A stretch of DNA of 11,034 nt. Source: Candidatus Sericytochromatia bacterium. GTDB lineage: Bacteria; Cyanobacteriota; Sericytochromatia; UBA7694; JACMQJ01. The DNA is taken from contig JACMQJ010000260.1 of NCBI GenBank assembly GCA_014377055.1, forward strand, positions 1-11,034, given 5' to 3'. The notes under the pieces are model-generated. The model searched no databases and was not told the DNA's origin. It was given only the letters and a program-made list of their open reading frames with translations. Position numbers and translations under genes: made by a program. This document shows, piece after piece, positions 1 through 6,775 of the stretch (positions are counted from its first letter, which is position 1; the number at the start of each line of letters is the position of its first letter).

Positions 1-27
1 AAAGGCTCAATTTTAATTAATATTCAA

Positions 28-58
28 GAAAAATTAATATCTGGAAAAATATTAATTT
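28..58 (-). terminator. Candidate rho-independent terminator of the tmRNA gene
   Basis: A perfect 10-bp inverted repeat, AAATTAATAT at 31-40 and ATATTAATTT at 49-58, encloses an 8-nt loop. Read on the minus strand, the stem ends in a run of T residues (ATTTTTCTTG). It lies about 20 nt beyond the 3' end of the tmRNA, where a terminator is expected. The stem has no G-C pairs, so it would be weak. On the plus strand no T-run follows, which favours a minus-strand role. Confidence 0.45.
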
Positions 59-76
59 GTGAAAAGTATAAAAAAA

Positions 77-468
77 TGGAGATGGCGAGAATTGAACTCG
101 CGTCCATAAAGCTGACTACCAAGACCTCTACAAGCTTAGTGCATAATTTAATTTTGCAAGTAATTTCTCCCATGCACAGGATAATCTACCCACTATCCAA
201 ACCTGATCTTAAACTGAAGACATTTAGCTTTTCTTCAGTAGCAACCTCTGTTTTTTATACTCAAAACTCTCGCGAGATATAAGAAGTTTTGAGATCCTTT
301 ACTCTATTAAGCTGCTAAAGCAAGTGCTTTAGTAGTTCTCAAAGTAGGGATAGCAAACAATTTTTTTGTATTTGCATTTATTGTTTTGCCAATAGTTTTA
401 CGAGAACCTTGACTCTCTCGGCCTGCCATCTCAACGATCTAATTCCATGTCGAAACCGTGACATCCCC
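77..468 (-). ncRNA. ssrA: Transfer-messenger RNA (tmRNA), one-piece
   Basis: tmRNA rescues ribosomes stalled on mRNAs lacking a stop codon: with SmpB it enters the A site as an alanyl-tRNA mimic, then serves as template for a degradation tag. On the minus strand the 5' end reads GGGGATGTCACGGTTTCGAC, the near-universal tmRNA start. The 3' end has the T-arm GCGAG-TTCAATT-CTCGC followed by CATCTCCA. The terminal segments pair over seven positions (GGGGATG with CATCTCC, one G-U), forming the acceptor stem with discriminator A at 77. CCA is not encoded and must be added after trimming. The tag frame sits at 375-307. Just after it, CTCAAAACT and AGTTTTGAG form a 9-bp stem, and a CTGAAG/CTTCAG hairpin follows, as expected for the pseudoknot region. 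The length of about 392 nt is normal. The RNA is one-piece, not circularly permuted. Confidence 0.96.
307..375 (-). other. tmRNA-encoded proteolysis tag
   Basis: Inside the tmRNA, after AACAATAAAT, the resume codon GCA at 375-373 opens a 22-codon frame ending in tandem stops TAA TAG. The peptide begins ANTKKLFAIPTL and continues RTTKALALAA. The terminal ALAA matches the hydrophobic C-terminal signal read by ClpXP-type proteases. The A-N start is typical, but the tag is longer and more basic than the 10-15 residues seen in many bacteria. The resume codon was set from the conserved upstream sequence and the ALAA-stop ending. Confidence 0.9.
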
Positions 469-479
469 ATACAAAGTAT

Positions 480-509
480 ATTATATCTTAAAAAGATATT
501 TAATGGTAA
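480..509 (-). promoter_or_regulatory. Candidate sigma-70-type promoter of tmRNA
   Basis: On the minus strand a perfect TATAAT (480-485) ends 11 nt before the mature tmRNA 5' end. A weak -35, TTACCA (504-509, four of six consensus positions), lies 18 nt upstream. The implied start site would leave a leader of a few nucleotides for RNase P to remove, as expected for tmRNA precursors. A perfect palindrome (491-518) covers the spacer and the -35. Confidence 0.6.
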
Positions 510-518
510 ATATCTTTT
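491..518. repeat. Perfect 12-bp inverted repeat over the tmRNA promoter
   Basis: AAAAGATATTTA (491-502) and TAAATATCTTTT (507-518) are exact reverse complements around a 4-nt loop. It overlaps the -35 and spacer of the predicted tmRNA promoter and lies 131 bp downstream of the permease stop. It could be an operator, or a weak terminator for the permease/glycosylase transcript, since the minus-strand stem ends in TCTTTTTAAG. The sequence alone does not decide between these. Confidence 0.5.
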
Positions 519-648
519 ATATATCATTCCACAATAAAAATTTTATGATTTATTCATCTATAATTATTTCTATTATATTGCTATGAGAATAAATTATTCG
601 TAATCATTAGTTTTAATTAGTTTCTAATTCGTGGTAAAAACTATTATT

Positions 649-1659
649 CTATTGACTATCACGAACTCTAGGATCAATAATAAAGTAACTCAGATCAACA
701 AAAAGATTAACCATAACAAAGGTAGTTGCAAAAATTAGCACACATCCTTGAATAACAGGAAAATCTCTGGAGGATACGGCATTAACGACATAAGAACCTA
801 GGCCATTCCATGAAAAGACATTTTCTGTTAAAACAGCTCCGCTTAATAATAATCCAAGTTGTAAACCTGTAATAGTAATAATTGGTATCAAAGCATTTTT
901 TAAAGCATGAATCATAATTACCTTAATCTTTTTTACACCTTTGGCATAAGCAGTTCTAACATAATCTTGATTTAATACTTCAAGCATACTAGCACGAGTC
1001 ATTCTGGCAATAACAGCAGTAGGAACAGTAGACAATGTAATAGCTGGTAATATTAGATGTCTAACAACATCCCAAAAAGCTTCAAAATTACCTTTTAATA
1101 AAGTATCAATTAGATAGAAGTTAGTAACAGGAGTTATATCAGAAGTAATATCTATACGACCCGAAAATGGTAAAAGATCAAATGTAGAAGAAAAAATAAT
1201 CATCAAAATTAATCCAAGCCAAAATATAGGCATTGATACACCTGTCAAAGCTCCAACCATAACAATATTATCTAACCAAGTGTTACGATAAACAGCAGCC
1301 AAAATACCAGCACTAATACCAAATATTGTAGCAATTAACATACTAGCTAATGAAAGCTCAATGGTAGCAGGAAATTTTTTCATTATCTCAGAAATAACAG
1401 AATTGTTACTCATAATAGATGTACCAAAGTCGCCATGAAATAAGTTATTCATATAAAGAAAATATTGCTGATAAAGAGGTTTGGTTAATCCAAGTTGATC
1501 TCTTAATCTTGCCAATGCTTCTGGTGTTGCTCTCTCTCCTAGCATTACCTGTGCAGGATCTCCAGGGATAAGCCTAACTGAAATAAATACAAGCAAAGAA
1601 ACACCAAATAATATAAACAATAAAAAAAGCATTCTTCGTAAAATAAATTTTAAAATCAT
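649..1659 (-). CDS. dppB: DppB/OppB-family peptide ABC transporter permease
   Basis: 336-residue inner-membrane permease, a full-length member of the binding-protein-dependent transport family that imports di-/oligopeptides, nickel or related solutes. The N-terminus has a basic start, one membrane helix (about 9-30) and the family signature around SVRLIPGDPA, followed by the RDQLGL...PLYQQY segment. Further helices lie near 97-120, 132-156, 200-220, 252-275 and 300-325. The cytoplasmic EAA loop that contacts the ATPase is at about 231-259 (QDYVRTAYAKGVKK...ALIP). A Shine-Dalgarno AAAAGGA (1669-1675) overlaps the glycosylase stop and sits 9 nt from the ATG, so the two genes are probably co-transcribed. 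No DppC, ATPase or binding-protein gene follows: the next gene is tmRNA. The partners must be encoded elsewhere, and the substrate cannot be assigned. Confidence 0.92.
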   Translation of the reverse strand: MILKFILRRMLFLLFILFGVSLLVFISVRLIPGDPAQVMLGERATPEALARLRDQLGLTKPLYQQYFLYMNNLFHGDFGTSIMSNNSVISEIMKKFPATIELSLASMLIATIFGISAGILAAVYRNTWLDNIVMVGALTGVSMPIFWLGLILMIIFSSTFDLLPFSGRIDITSDITPVTNFYLIDTLLKGNFEAFWDVVRHLILPAITLSTVPTAVIARMTRASMLEVLNQDYVRTAYAKGVKKIKVIMIHALKNALIPIITITGLQLGLLLSGAVLTENVFSWNGLGSYVVNAVSSRDFPVIQGCVLIFATTFVMVNLFVDLSYFIIDPRVRDSQ

Positions 1660-1665
1660 TGTTAT

Positions 1666-2478
1666 TTATCCTTTTATTTCATCAAGTTTTTGCTTGACTT
1701 TTTTTATATCTTGCCACATAAGCCATTTTGGCGAGCCGACTTCTTTTGATGGATTTCTTAATAAGTATGAAGGATGAAAAACAGGCATAACCCATTTGCC
1801 ATTCCATTCAAACCATTGACCTCTAACTTTAGAAATAGGGCTAGTTGAATTAAGAATAGCCTTCATTGCTGTCGCACCAGTTAAAAGTATAATTGAAGCA
1901 TTGGTTAATTCTAACTGTTTTTTTAGATAAATAGAGCACGCATCTATCTCATCTTCAAAAGGAGTTCTATTTGCAGGAGGTCTACATTTTACTACATTAG
2001 CTATATACAAATCATTTTCACGACTTATTTTAGCTGATTCTAATATTTTATCAAGCAACTGTCCAGCTCTACCAACAAATGGAATTCCTGTCTTATCTTC
2101 ATTTTCACCAGGCCCTTCACCAATTAACATGATTAAAGAATCTGGATTACCAGCAGAAAAAACAACTTTTGTCCTAGTTTCAGACAAGACACATTTTACA
2201 CAGGACGATGCTATTTCTTTTACTTGATTGAGATAATTATTTCTTTCTTGATCATTTAATGTTTCTTTTTCTTTGATTTGTAGTTCTATATCAATAATTT
2301 TTTTATCTTCGATAGTTAATTCTGCTATGGGTTTATCCTTAGATTTTTTTATAGGTTTTAAAACAACATTATTTTCAGATGAATTAGTAACTTTTTCAGC
2401 TTCTTTTTCTTTAACATTTAGTTCTTTACCATTATCTTGGCTATCACTAGAAAATAAATCTAGTTGTGTTGAACACAT
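1666..2478 (-). CDS. Family 4 uracil-DNA glycosylase with N-terminal clamp-binding motif
   Basis: 270 residues. The catalytic domain (about 85-268) belongs to the family 4 Fe-S uracil-DNA glycosylases (annotated in some genomes as SPO1 DNA polymerase-related), which excise uracil from DNA to start base excision repair. The active-site motif is GEGPGENEDKTGIPFVGRAG (120-139) and the second motif is HPSYLLR (235-241). Four cysteines, C93 and C96 (CVKC), C165 (KCRPP) and C181, are spaced as the 4Fe-4S ligands. Residues 1-84 are a charged Lys/Glu-rich extension not needed for the fold. It opens with QLDLF at residues 5-9, a perfect match to the bacterial sliding-clamp consensus. GGTGA just upstream of the chosen ATG is a good Shine-Dalgarno and supports this start. 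Ninety bases separate it from mnmE, so it may have its own promoter; it lies 6 nt upstream of the permease. Confidence 0.93.
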   Translation of the reverse strand: MCSTQLDLFSSDSQDNGKELNVKEKEAEKVTNSSENNVVLKPIKKSKDKPIAELTIEDKKIIDIELQIKEKETLNDQERNNYLNQVKEIASSCVKCVLSETRTKVVFSAGNPDSLIMLIGEGPGENEDKTGIPFVGRAGQLLDKILESAKISRENDLYIANVVKCRPPANRTPFEDEIDACSIYLKKQLELTNASIILLTGATAMKAILNSTSPISKVRGQWFEWNGKWVMPVFHPSYLLRNPSKEVGSPKWLMWQDIKKVKQKLDEIKG

Positions 2479-2568
2479 TTTTTCACCATAACCTTAATTT
2501 TTTATTATCTTATAAATATAGCTCTTTAATCTTATCTTGAGAACCTTTTAGACAAAGAAAAACTAAAG

Positions 2569-3918
2569 TTATTTTCCTACACAAAAATTGGCAAATATTT
2601 CAGTTATAATTTCTTCTGTCACGTTTTCACCAATTATTTCACCCATACTGATAATAGCTGCTTTGACATCTATTGCTAAAAAATCTATTGGTAAATTGTT
2701 TTTAATGGTTATCAGTGCATTTTCTAATGATTCATTGGCTCTATAAAGTATTTCTTTATGTCTAGTATTGATATTTAAATCTAATGAAGTGTCCGTTTTA
2801 CCAGATAATAATATTTCTGAGATTTTATTTTCTAATTGCTCAATACCTCTATTAAATTTGGCTGAAACAAATACTTGATATTGTGGTGATACTTTTAGAT
2901 TAAGGTTATCAGATAGGTCTATTTTATTTATTATTAAAATAAAAGGTTTAGTTTCTTGTAGTTTTAAAATTAATTTTAGCTCTTCGCTATCCAAATCTTT
3001 AGTTCCATCAATCACCATTAAGATAAGTTGAGCCTGATCTATACTAACCAAACTACGTTCAATCCCTATTTTTTCAACAGTATCTTCGGTATGTCGTAAG
3101 CCTGCAGTATCAACTATTTGAATTGGTATACCATTAATATTTAAATACTCTTCTAAAGTGTCTCTAGTTGTTCCAGCTATATCTGTAACTATGGCCCTAT
3201 CTATTCTTAATAATGAGTTAAGTAAACTTGATTTACCAACATTAGGACTACCAATAATCGCTATTTTTACACCTTCTCGATACAATTTACCAGCATCAGC
3301 AGTTGCCAATAATTGGTTAATTAAATTGGAAGCATTAATAACTGTAGGGGCAAAATTATCCATTGGTTCTTCATCTATTTCGTCAGGAAAATCAATTATA
3401 GCTTCAATATGTGAGAGCATCTTTACTAATGAATCACGTAAATCTTTTATTTTAATGGATAGCTTTCCTTCAAGATGATCGTTTGCTGTTTTTAGTGAAA
3501 CTGATGTTTTTGAATTAATAAGATCGTAAACAGCCTCGGCTTGTGTTAAATCTATTTTTCCATTTAAAAATGCTCTTTTTGTAAACTCTCCAGCGGCTGC
3601 TAATCTAGCACCATATTTTAGACATAAATCTAAAACCTGATTGAGAATATAAGAGCTACCATGACAATGTAATTCAACAGTGTCCTCACCTGTAAAGCTC
3701 TTTGGAGATTTAAAAAATATTAGAATAATAGAATCAATTATTTGATCAGAATTTTTTTCACGTATTTTACCAAAAGTGGCTTGATGCGATACAAGAGGTA
3801 TTTTTAATTTAAAAAAATTACCAACAATTTTTACTGCATCATCACCACTAATTCTTATTACACCAATACCACCAGCTCCAAGAGGAGTGGCGATAGCGGC
3901 TATTGTATCAGAGATCAT
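2569..3918 (-). CDS. mnmE: tRNA modification GTPase MnmE (TrmE)
   Basis: 449 residues, full length. With MnmG, MnmE installs carboxymethylaminomethyl-type groups at C5 of wobble U34 in tRNAs reading split boxes. The N-terminal folate-binding domain (1-120) begins DTIAAIATPLGAGGIGVIRISG. A helical domain encloses the G domain: G1 GSPNVGKS (223-230), G2 within DIAGTTRD (246-253), G3 DTAG (270-273) and G4 NKID (331-334). The C-terminus is FCVGK, with the conserved Cys at 446. The start codon lies 3 nt after the jag stop with no clear Shine-Dalgarno, so translation is probably coupled to jag. It is the last gene of the rpmH-rnpA-yidD-yidC-jag-mnmE run, an arrangement well known in Firmicutes and others. 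No mnmG is in the window. Confidence 0.97.
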   Translation of the reverse strand: MISDTIAAIATPLGAGGIGVIRISGDDAVKIVGNFFKLKIPLVSHQATFGKIREKNSDQIIDSIILIFFKSPKSFTGEDTVELHCHGSSYILNQVLDLCLKYGARLAAAGEFTKRAFLNGKIDLTQAEAVYDLINSKTSVSLKTANDHLEGKLSIKIKDLRDSLVKMLSHIEAIIDFPDEIDEEPMDNFAPTVINASNLINQLLATADAGKLYREGVKIAIIGSPNVGKSSLLNSLLRIDRAIVTDIAGTTRDTLEEYLNINGIPIQIVDTAGLRHTEDTVEKIGIERSLVSIDQAQLILMVIDGTKDLDSEELKLILKLQETKPFILIINKIDLSDNLNLKVSPQYQVFVSAKFNRGIEQLENKISEILLSGKTDTSLDLNINTRHKEILYRANESLENALITIKNNLPIDFLAIDVKAAIISMGEIIGENVTEEIITEIFANFCVGK

Positions 3919-3921
3919 CTG

Positions 3922-5007
3922 TTAAACGTTATTTGGATCAGGTTTGTTGTTGTCAGTATATTCATACTGCTTCTTTTGGTTATAGCCACCACCTGGTTGA
4001 CCATAATTACCTCTTCTTGCATCATTACCTGGATTTGACTGATTATTATAACCACCAGTATTATTTTGGTTGTTATATCCGCCACCAGTAGAATTTCCTG
4101 CGTAATTAGGGTTTCTTGGTTTGTAACCACCTTCACCAGTATTATTTTGGTTGTTATATCCACCACCAGTGGAGTTACCTGCATAATTAGGGTTTCTTGG
4201 TTTGTAACCACCTTCACCAGTATTATTTTGGTTGTTATATCCACCACCAGTAGAGTTGCCTGCATAGTTAGGATTTCTTGGCTTATATCCACCACCACTA
4301 TTTCTATTTTGAACACCACCACTTGGTCTATAATTATTTTGTCTGTAAGGTCTTTCTTGTCTATTTTCTGTAGATTCATCATATTCTGGAGCATTAACTA
4401 ATGAAATAACAACTCTTCTTTCAGGATCTATACCAATACTTTTTGTTGCTAATTCAGGGAAATCTTTTACAGCTTCGTGAACCATTCTTCTTTCAAAAGC
4501 AGTCATTGGCTTAAGAGTAATTCTTCTACTTGTTTGCATAACACTACTGGCAATTTTTTTAACAGTTTCAATTAATTTGTTATTTTGTTTTTCTCTGTAG
4601 TTAGAAACGTCAACCATGATTTTATATTTTTTCTCGTGCATGATTTGATTAAAAATATATTGCAATGATTCAAGTGTTTGACCATATTTACCAATTAATA
4701 TTCCTGCATCTTCTGTATCCATACTTATTTTTAAAACATCACTTTTATGAAGAGTAACTTCGAGATTACTAAAATCCACTTCTAATTCAACCAAAAATTT
4801 GTTAGCTAGATTTTTTAGTTCACCTAGTTCAGCAATTTCTTTGGCTCTTACTCTTATTAAAATTGGTCTTGCACCAACTCCTAAAACGCCTTTGCTTCCT
4901 TCATCCAAAACTTCATACTCAACATCTTCTTGAGTTCTGTGTAGAGCAACAAGAGCCTTCTCAAGAGCCTCTTCAACAGTTTTACCTTCTTGATCAATTG
5001 ATTGCAT
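3922..5007 (-). CDS. jag: Jag/KhpB RNA-binding protein with repeat-bearing low-complexity tail
   Basis: 361 residues. Jag_N domain at 1-50, then a type II KH domain (about 75-145) with GxxG loop GKYG within AGILIGKYGQTLESLQ, then an R3H domain (about 150-210) containing RRMVH. This is the architecture of KhpB/EloR (SpoIIIJ-associated), an RNA-binding regulator tied to cell elongation and envelope growth in Gram-positives. Those domains account for only about 215 residues. The remaining 145 form a Gly/Asn/Gln/Tyr/Pro-rich, probably disordered tail containing three copies of a 27-residue unit (239-318). The basic residues and the GGYNNQNN pattern suggest an RNA-binding or condensate-forming region (inference). 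The Shine-Dalgarno AGGAGT (5015-5020) overlaps the yidC stop, so the genes form an operon. The tail could vary in length between strains through repeat slippage. Confidence 0.94.
   Translation of the reverse strand: MQSIDQEGKTVEEALEKALVALHRTQEDVEYEVLDEGSKGVLGVGARPILIRVRAKEIAELGELKNLANKFLVELEVDFSNLEVTLHKSDVLKISMDTEDAGILIGKYGQTLESLQYIFNQIMHEKKYKIMVDVSNYREKQNNKLIETVKKIASSVMQTSRRITLKPMTAFERRMVHEAVKDFPELATKSIGIDPERRVVISLVNAPEYDESTENRQERPYRQNNYRPSGGVQNRNSGGGYKPRNPNYAGNSTGGGYNNQNNTGEGGYKPRNPNYAGNSTGGGYNNQNNTGEGGYKPRNPNYAGNSTGGGYNNQNNTGGYNNQSNPGNDARRGNYGQPGGGYNQKKQYEYTDNNKPDPNNV
4054..4293. repeat. 81-bp in-frame tandem repeat, three copies, within jag
   Basis: Units at 4213-4293, 4132-4212 and 4054-4131 (the last lacks one codon). 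Each encodes GGYKPRNPNYAGNST followed by GGGYNNQNNTG(E). The protein copies are identical, yet the DNA differs at several third positions, for example TAT/TAC, AAG/AAA, AAT/AAC, GGC/GGT/GGA and TCT/TCC. All differences I found are synonymous. This indicates the repeats are old enough to have drifted and that the amino acid sequence is under selection. Confidence 0.95.
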
Positions 5008-5018
5008 AGCTTTTACTC

Positions 5019-5909
5019 CTATTTATTTCTATTTTTTTTTTGCTTTTTTTTGGCTCTTTTTGATTTACCTGCTGAGACCAACACAGGAGAAAGATTGTCA
5101 TCTGTTCTATCGATACTCTCTACAACACTTGCTTTACTTAGATTAATTAATTTTTTATTATCAATTTTATCAATAATTGAGGTTTTATTATTACCTTCTA
5201 AAGCTAATTCTATTCCAACAGATTTTCTTTTATTTATGACAAATAAATTTTGAGCCATAGTTATAAAGTTAGAGATAACAATATAAAGTAATGCTCCAGA
5301 AGGAACAGGAACCATAATAAACATAAAAGTAATCATAGGAGGCATTAAATACAACATCTGTTTTTGCATAGGATCAGTTGAACTGGTCATCATCATTTTT
5401 TGTGAAATGAATGTAGTTAGCCCAAAGAGGATTACCAAAACCATATTGTCGTAAAAAAACTCACTCGGTAAAGTGGCTGTTGCTTTGTTAAAAACACCTA
5501 TTCTAGTTAAATCTTGTATAAAAAGAAATGATGGATTATTTGAGCCATGTAGAATCATATCTTTAAATTGTGTACTAACGAATGTACTGTATAAACCAAT
5601 GAAAAAAGGCATTTGAACTAAAATAGGCAAACAACCACCTAATGGATTAACTTTATTTTCTTTATAAAATTCCATTATTTTCTTTTGTGCTATTTCAGGT
5701 TTATCTTTATATTTTTGTTGCAATTCCTTGAGTTTTGGCTGAACTTTTTGCATCTCAAGACTAGACTTTATACTTTGAAAGGTTAGAGGCATTAAGGCAG
5801 ATTTAACAGCTAGTGTTAAAAATACAATTGCCCAACCGTAACTTCCTGTAAGCCCATAGAAAAAAACGAGCAGGGGCATCATTACAGAATCTACTAAAAA
5901 TTTGATCAT
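5019..5909 (-). CDS. yidC: YidC/Oxa1-family membrane protein insertase
   Basis: 296 residues. YidC inserts and folds inner-membrane proteins, alone or with SecYEG. The Oxa1 core is complete. A first helix (about 10-35) is followed by a coiled amphipathic hairpin with KVQPKLKELQQKYKDKPE, then NPLGGCLPILVQMPFFIGLY, the most conserved family stretch, and two further helices around 155-235 including PSGALLYIVISN. It lacks the large periplasmic domain of Gram-negative YidC and shows no signal peptide lipobox. The conserved hydrophilic-groove arginine (VR..L.PL in homologues) appears to be Lys36 here (AVKSALMPL). The C-terminal tail is very basic (KSKRAKKKQKKNRNK), as in insertases that contact ribosomes. 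It starts 27 nt after yidD with a GGA 7 nt before the ATG. Jag, classically linked to SpoIIIJ/YidC, follows directly. Confidence 0.96.
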   Translation of the reverse strand: MIKFLVDSVMMPLLVFFYGLTGSYGWAIVFLTLAVKSALMPLTFQSIKSSLEMQKVQPKLKELQQKYKDKPEIAQKKIMEFYKENKVNPLGGCLPILVQMPFFIGLYSTFVSTQFKDMILHGSNNPSFLFIQDLTRIGVFNKATATLPSEFFYDNMVLVILFGLTTFISQKMMMTSSTDPMQKQMLYLMPPMITFMFIMVPVPSGALLYIVISNFITMAQNLFVINKRKSVGIELALEGNNKTSIIDKIDNKKLINLSKASVVESIDRTDDNLSPVLVSAGKSKRAKKKQKKNRNK

Positions 5910-5936
5910 ATTAAAATCCGATTTATCTTACGCATA

Positions 5937-6182
5937 TTATTTAACAGGGTCATACCCTCCTGGATGGAATGGATGACATTTACAGATTCTCACAGTTCCA
6001 GAAATAGTACCTTTAATTACTCCATGCTTCTCAATGGATTGAACCATATAAGTTGAGCATGTTGGAGAGAATCTACACTTAGCAGGAAAAAAAGCAGAAA
6101 AGAATTGGTATATACGAATAGTGAAAATAAACAGGTATGAAGTATATTTACCAAAAACATTTAAGATATTATTTTTATACAT
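5937..6182 (-). CDS. yidD: YidD, membrane protein insertion efficiency factor
   Basis: 81 residues, the usual length. YidD is a small peripheral inner-membrane protein that assists YidC-dependent insertion. The family signature is complete: CRFSPTCSTY (36-45) and KCHPFHPGGYDPV (68-80), with Cys36, Cys42 and Cys69 at the conserved positions. The N-terminal 30 residues form an amphipathic or hydrophobic helix (SYLFIFTIRIYQFF). The ATG lies inside the 3' end of rnpA, giving an 8-nt overlap that implies translational coupling. The start was chosen because no other Met precedes the motif. Confidence 0.96.
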   Translation of the reverse strand: MYKNNILNVFGKYTSYLFIFTIRIYQFFSAFFPAKCRFSPTCSTYMVQSIEKHGVIKGTISGTVRICKCHPFHPGGYDPVK

Positions 6183-6516
6183 AAATATCAGCTTTACTCA
6201 ATAGATTTTTTACAAGTATTTCTAATTCCGAAAAAGCTAAACTAATAAGCTCTGTTCTAGCCACAAAAATAACATCTATTCCATCTTTTATTTTTTTTGA
6301 CTCTTCGTGAAATATAGAACTTAAACGTCTTTTAAGCTTATTTCTTTCTACAGCTTTTTTAGAAACTTTTTTACTTATAGAAAAACCACATCTTTGAAAA
6401 GGTAAATCACTTGTTAGAACATACATTTTTAGTATTTTACTAGAATATGATTTACCTTTTTTATAAACTTTATCAAAGTCTTTATTTTTTCTTAATCTTG
6501 CTTCTCTTGCCAACAT
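6175..6516 (-). CDS. rnpA: Ribonuclease P protein component
   Basis: 113 residues. It is the protein subunit of RNase P, which binds the catalytic RNA and pre-tRNA leaders to mature tRNA (and tmRNA) 5' ends. The signature RNR motif is at 54-65 (KAVERNKLKRRL), preceded by the FSISKKVSKK strand and N-terminal LRKNKDFDKVYKKGKS. The protein is very basic, as expected. It begins 4 nt after rpmH without a recognisable Shine-Dalgarno, so it is likely coupled to rpmH translation. It overlaps yidD by 8 nt. Confidence 0.97.
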   Translation of the reverse strand: MLAREARLRKNKDFDKVYKKGKSYSSKILKMYVLTSDLPFQRCGFSISKKVSKKAVERNKLKRRLSSIFHEESKKIKDGIDVIFVARTELISLAFSELEILVKNLLSKADIYV

Positions 6517-6520
6517 TAAA

Positions 6521-6655
6521 TTAGGCTGTTAATTTTTTACGCCCTTTAGCTCTTCTAGCTTTAATAACTCTTCTGCCGCCAACTGTGCTCATTCTTACTA
6601 AAAAGCCGTGTGTTTTTTGTCTATGTCTTTTACTTGGTTGAAAAGTTCTTTTCAT
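6521..6655 (-). CDS. rpmH: 50S ribosomal protein L34
   Basis: 44 residues, read directly from the minus strand: MKRTFQPSKRHRQKTHGFLV, then RMSTVGGRRVIKARRAKGRKK and LTA. This is the canonical L34 sequence with the universal KRTFQPS start and the GRRV...RRAKGRK core. It is the first gene of the operon. The Shine-Dalgarno AGGAGT (6666-6671) lies about 10 nt upstream of the ATG. A promoter with a TATAAT box is predicted at 6746-6775, giving a leader of roughly 80 nt. dnaA is not its neighbour here, unlike the classical origin-proximal arrangement. Confidence 0.97.
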   Translation of the reverse strand: MKRTFQPSKRHRQKTHGFLVRMSTVGGRRVIKARRAKGRKKLTA

Positions 6656-6745
6656 TTTTAATTAAACTCCTAAATATTACTTATTTTATGTAATAATTCA
6701 TTCACATTTTAAATGGCTAATAAAAGCCTCGGATAACAAAGTGTC

Positions 6746-6775
6746 ATTATAGCTTATTTATACATATTATGTAAG
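6746..6775 (-). promoter_or_regulatory. Candidate promoter of the rpmH operon
   Basis: The minus strand has a perfect -10 TATAAT (6746-6751) and a -35-like CTTACA (6770-6775, four of six matches to TTGACA) with an 18-nt spacer. The start would be near 6738, about 80 nt upstream of the rpmH ATG. One arm of an inverted repeat (6767-6793) covers the -35, so repression at this site is possible. Confidence 0.55.

Noticed and set aside
1..282. Plus-strand frame open from the left edge through 282
   Set aside because: From 77 on it is antisense to a clearly identified tmRNA and translates conserved RNA sequence. The first 25 codons show no recognisable protein and contain the tmRNA terminator stem.
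4054..4293. Possible CRISPR-like array
   Set aside because: The 81-bp units are contiguous with no variable spacers and lie in frame within jag.
3915..4394. 159-codon minus-strand frame rich in repeated V/I/T units
   Set aside because: It is the shifted reading of the jag tail repeats; jag with its conserved domains and Shine-Dalgarno is the real gene. Repeat units differ only at sites synonymous in the jag frame.
4066..4401. Plus-strand repetitive frame antisense to jag
   Set aside because: Mirror of the jag tandem repeats, no start signal and no protein family resemblance.
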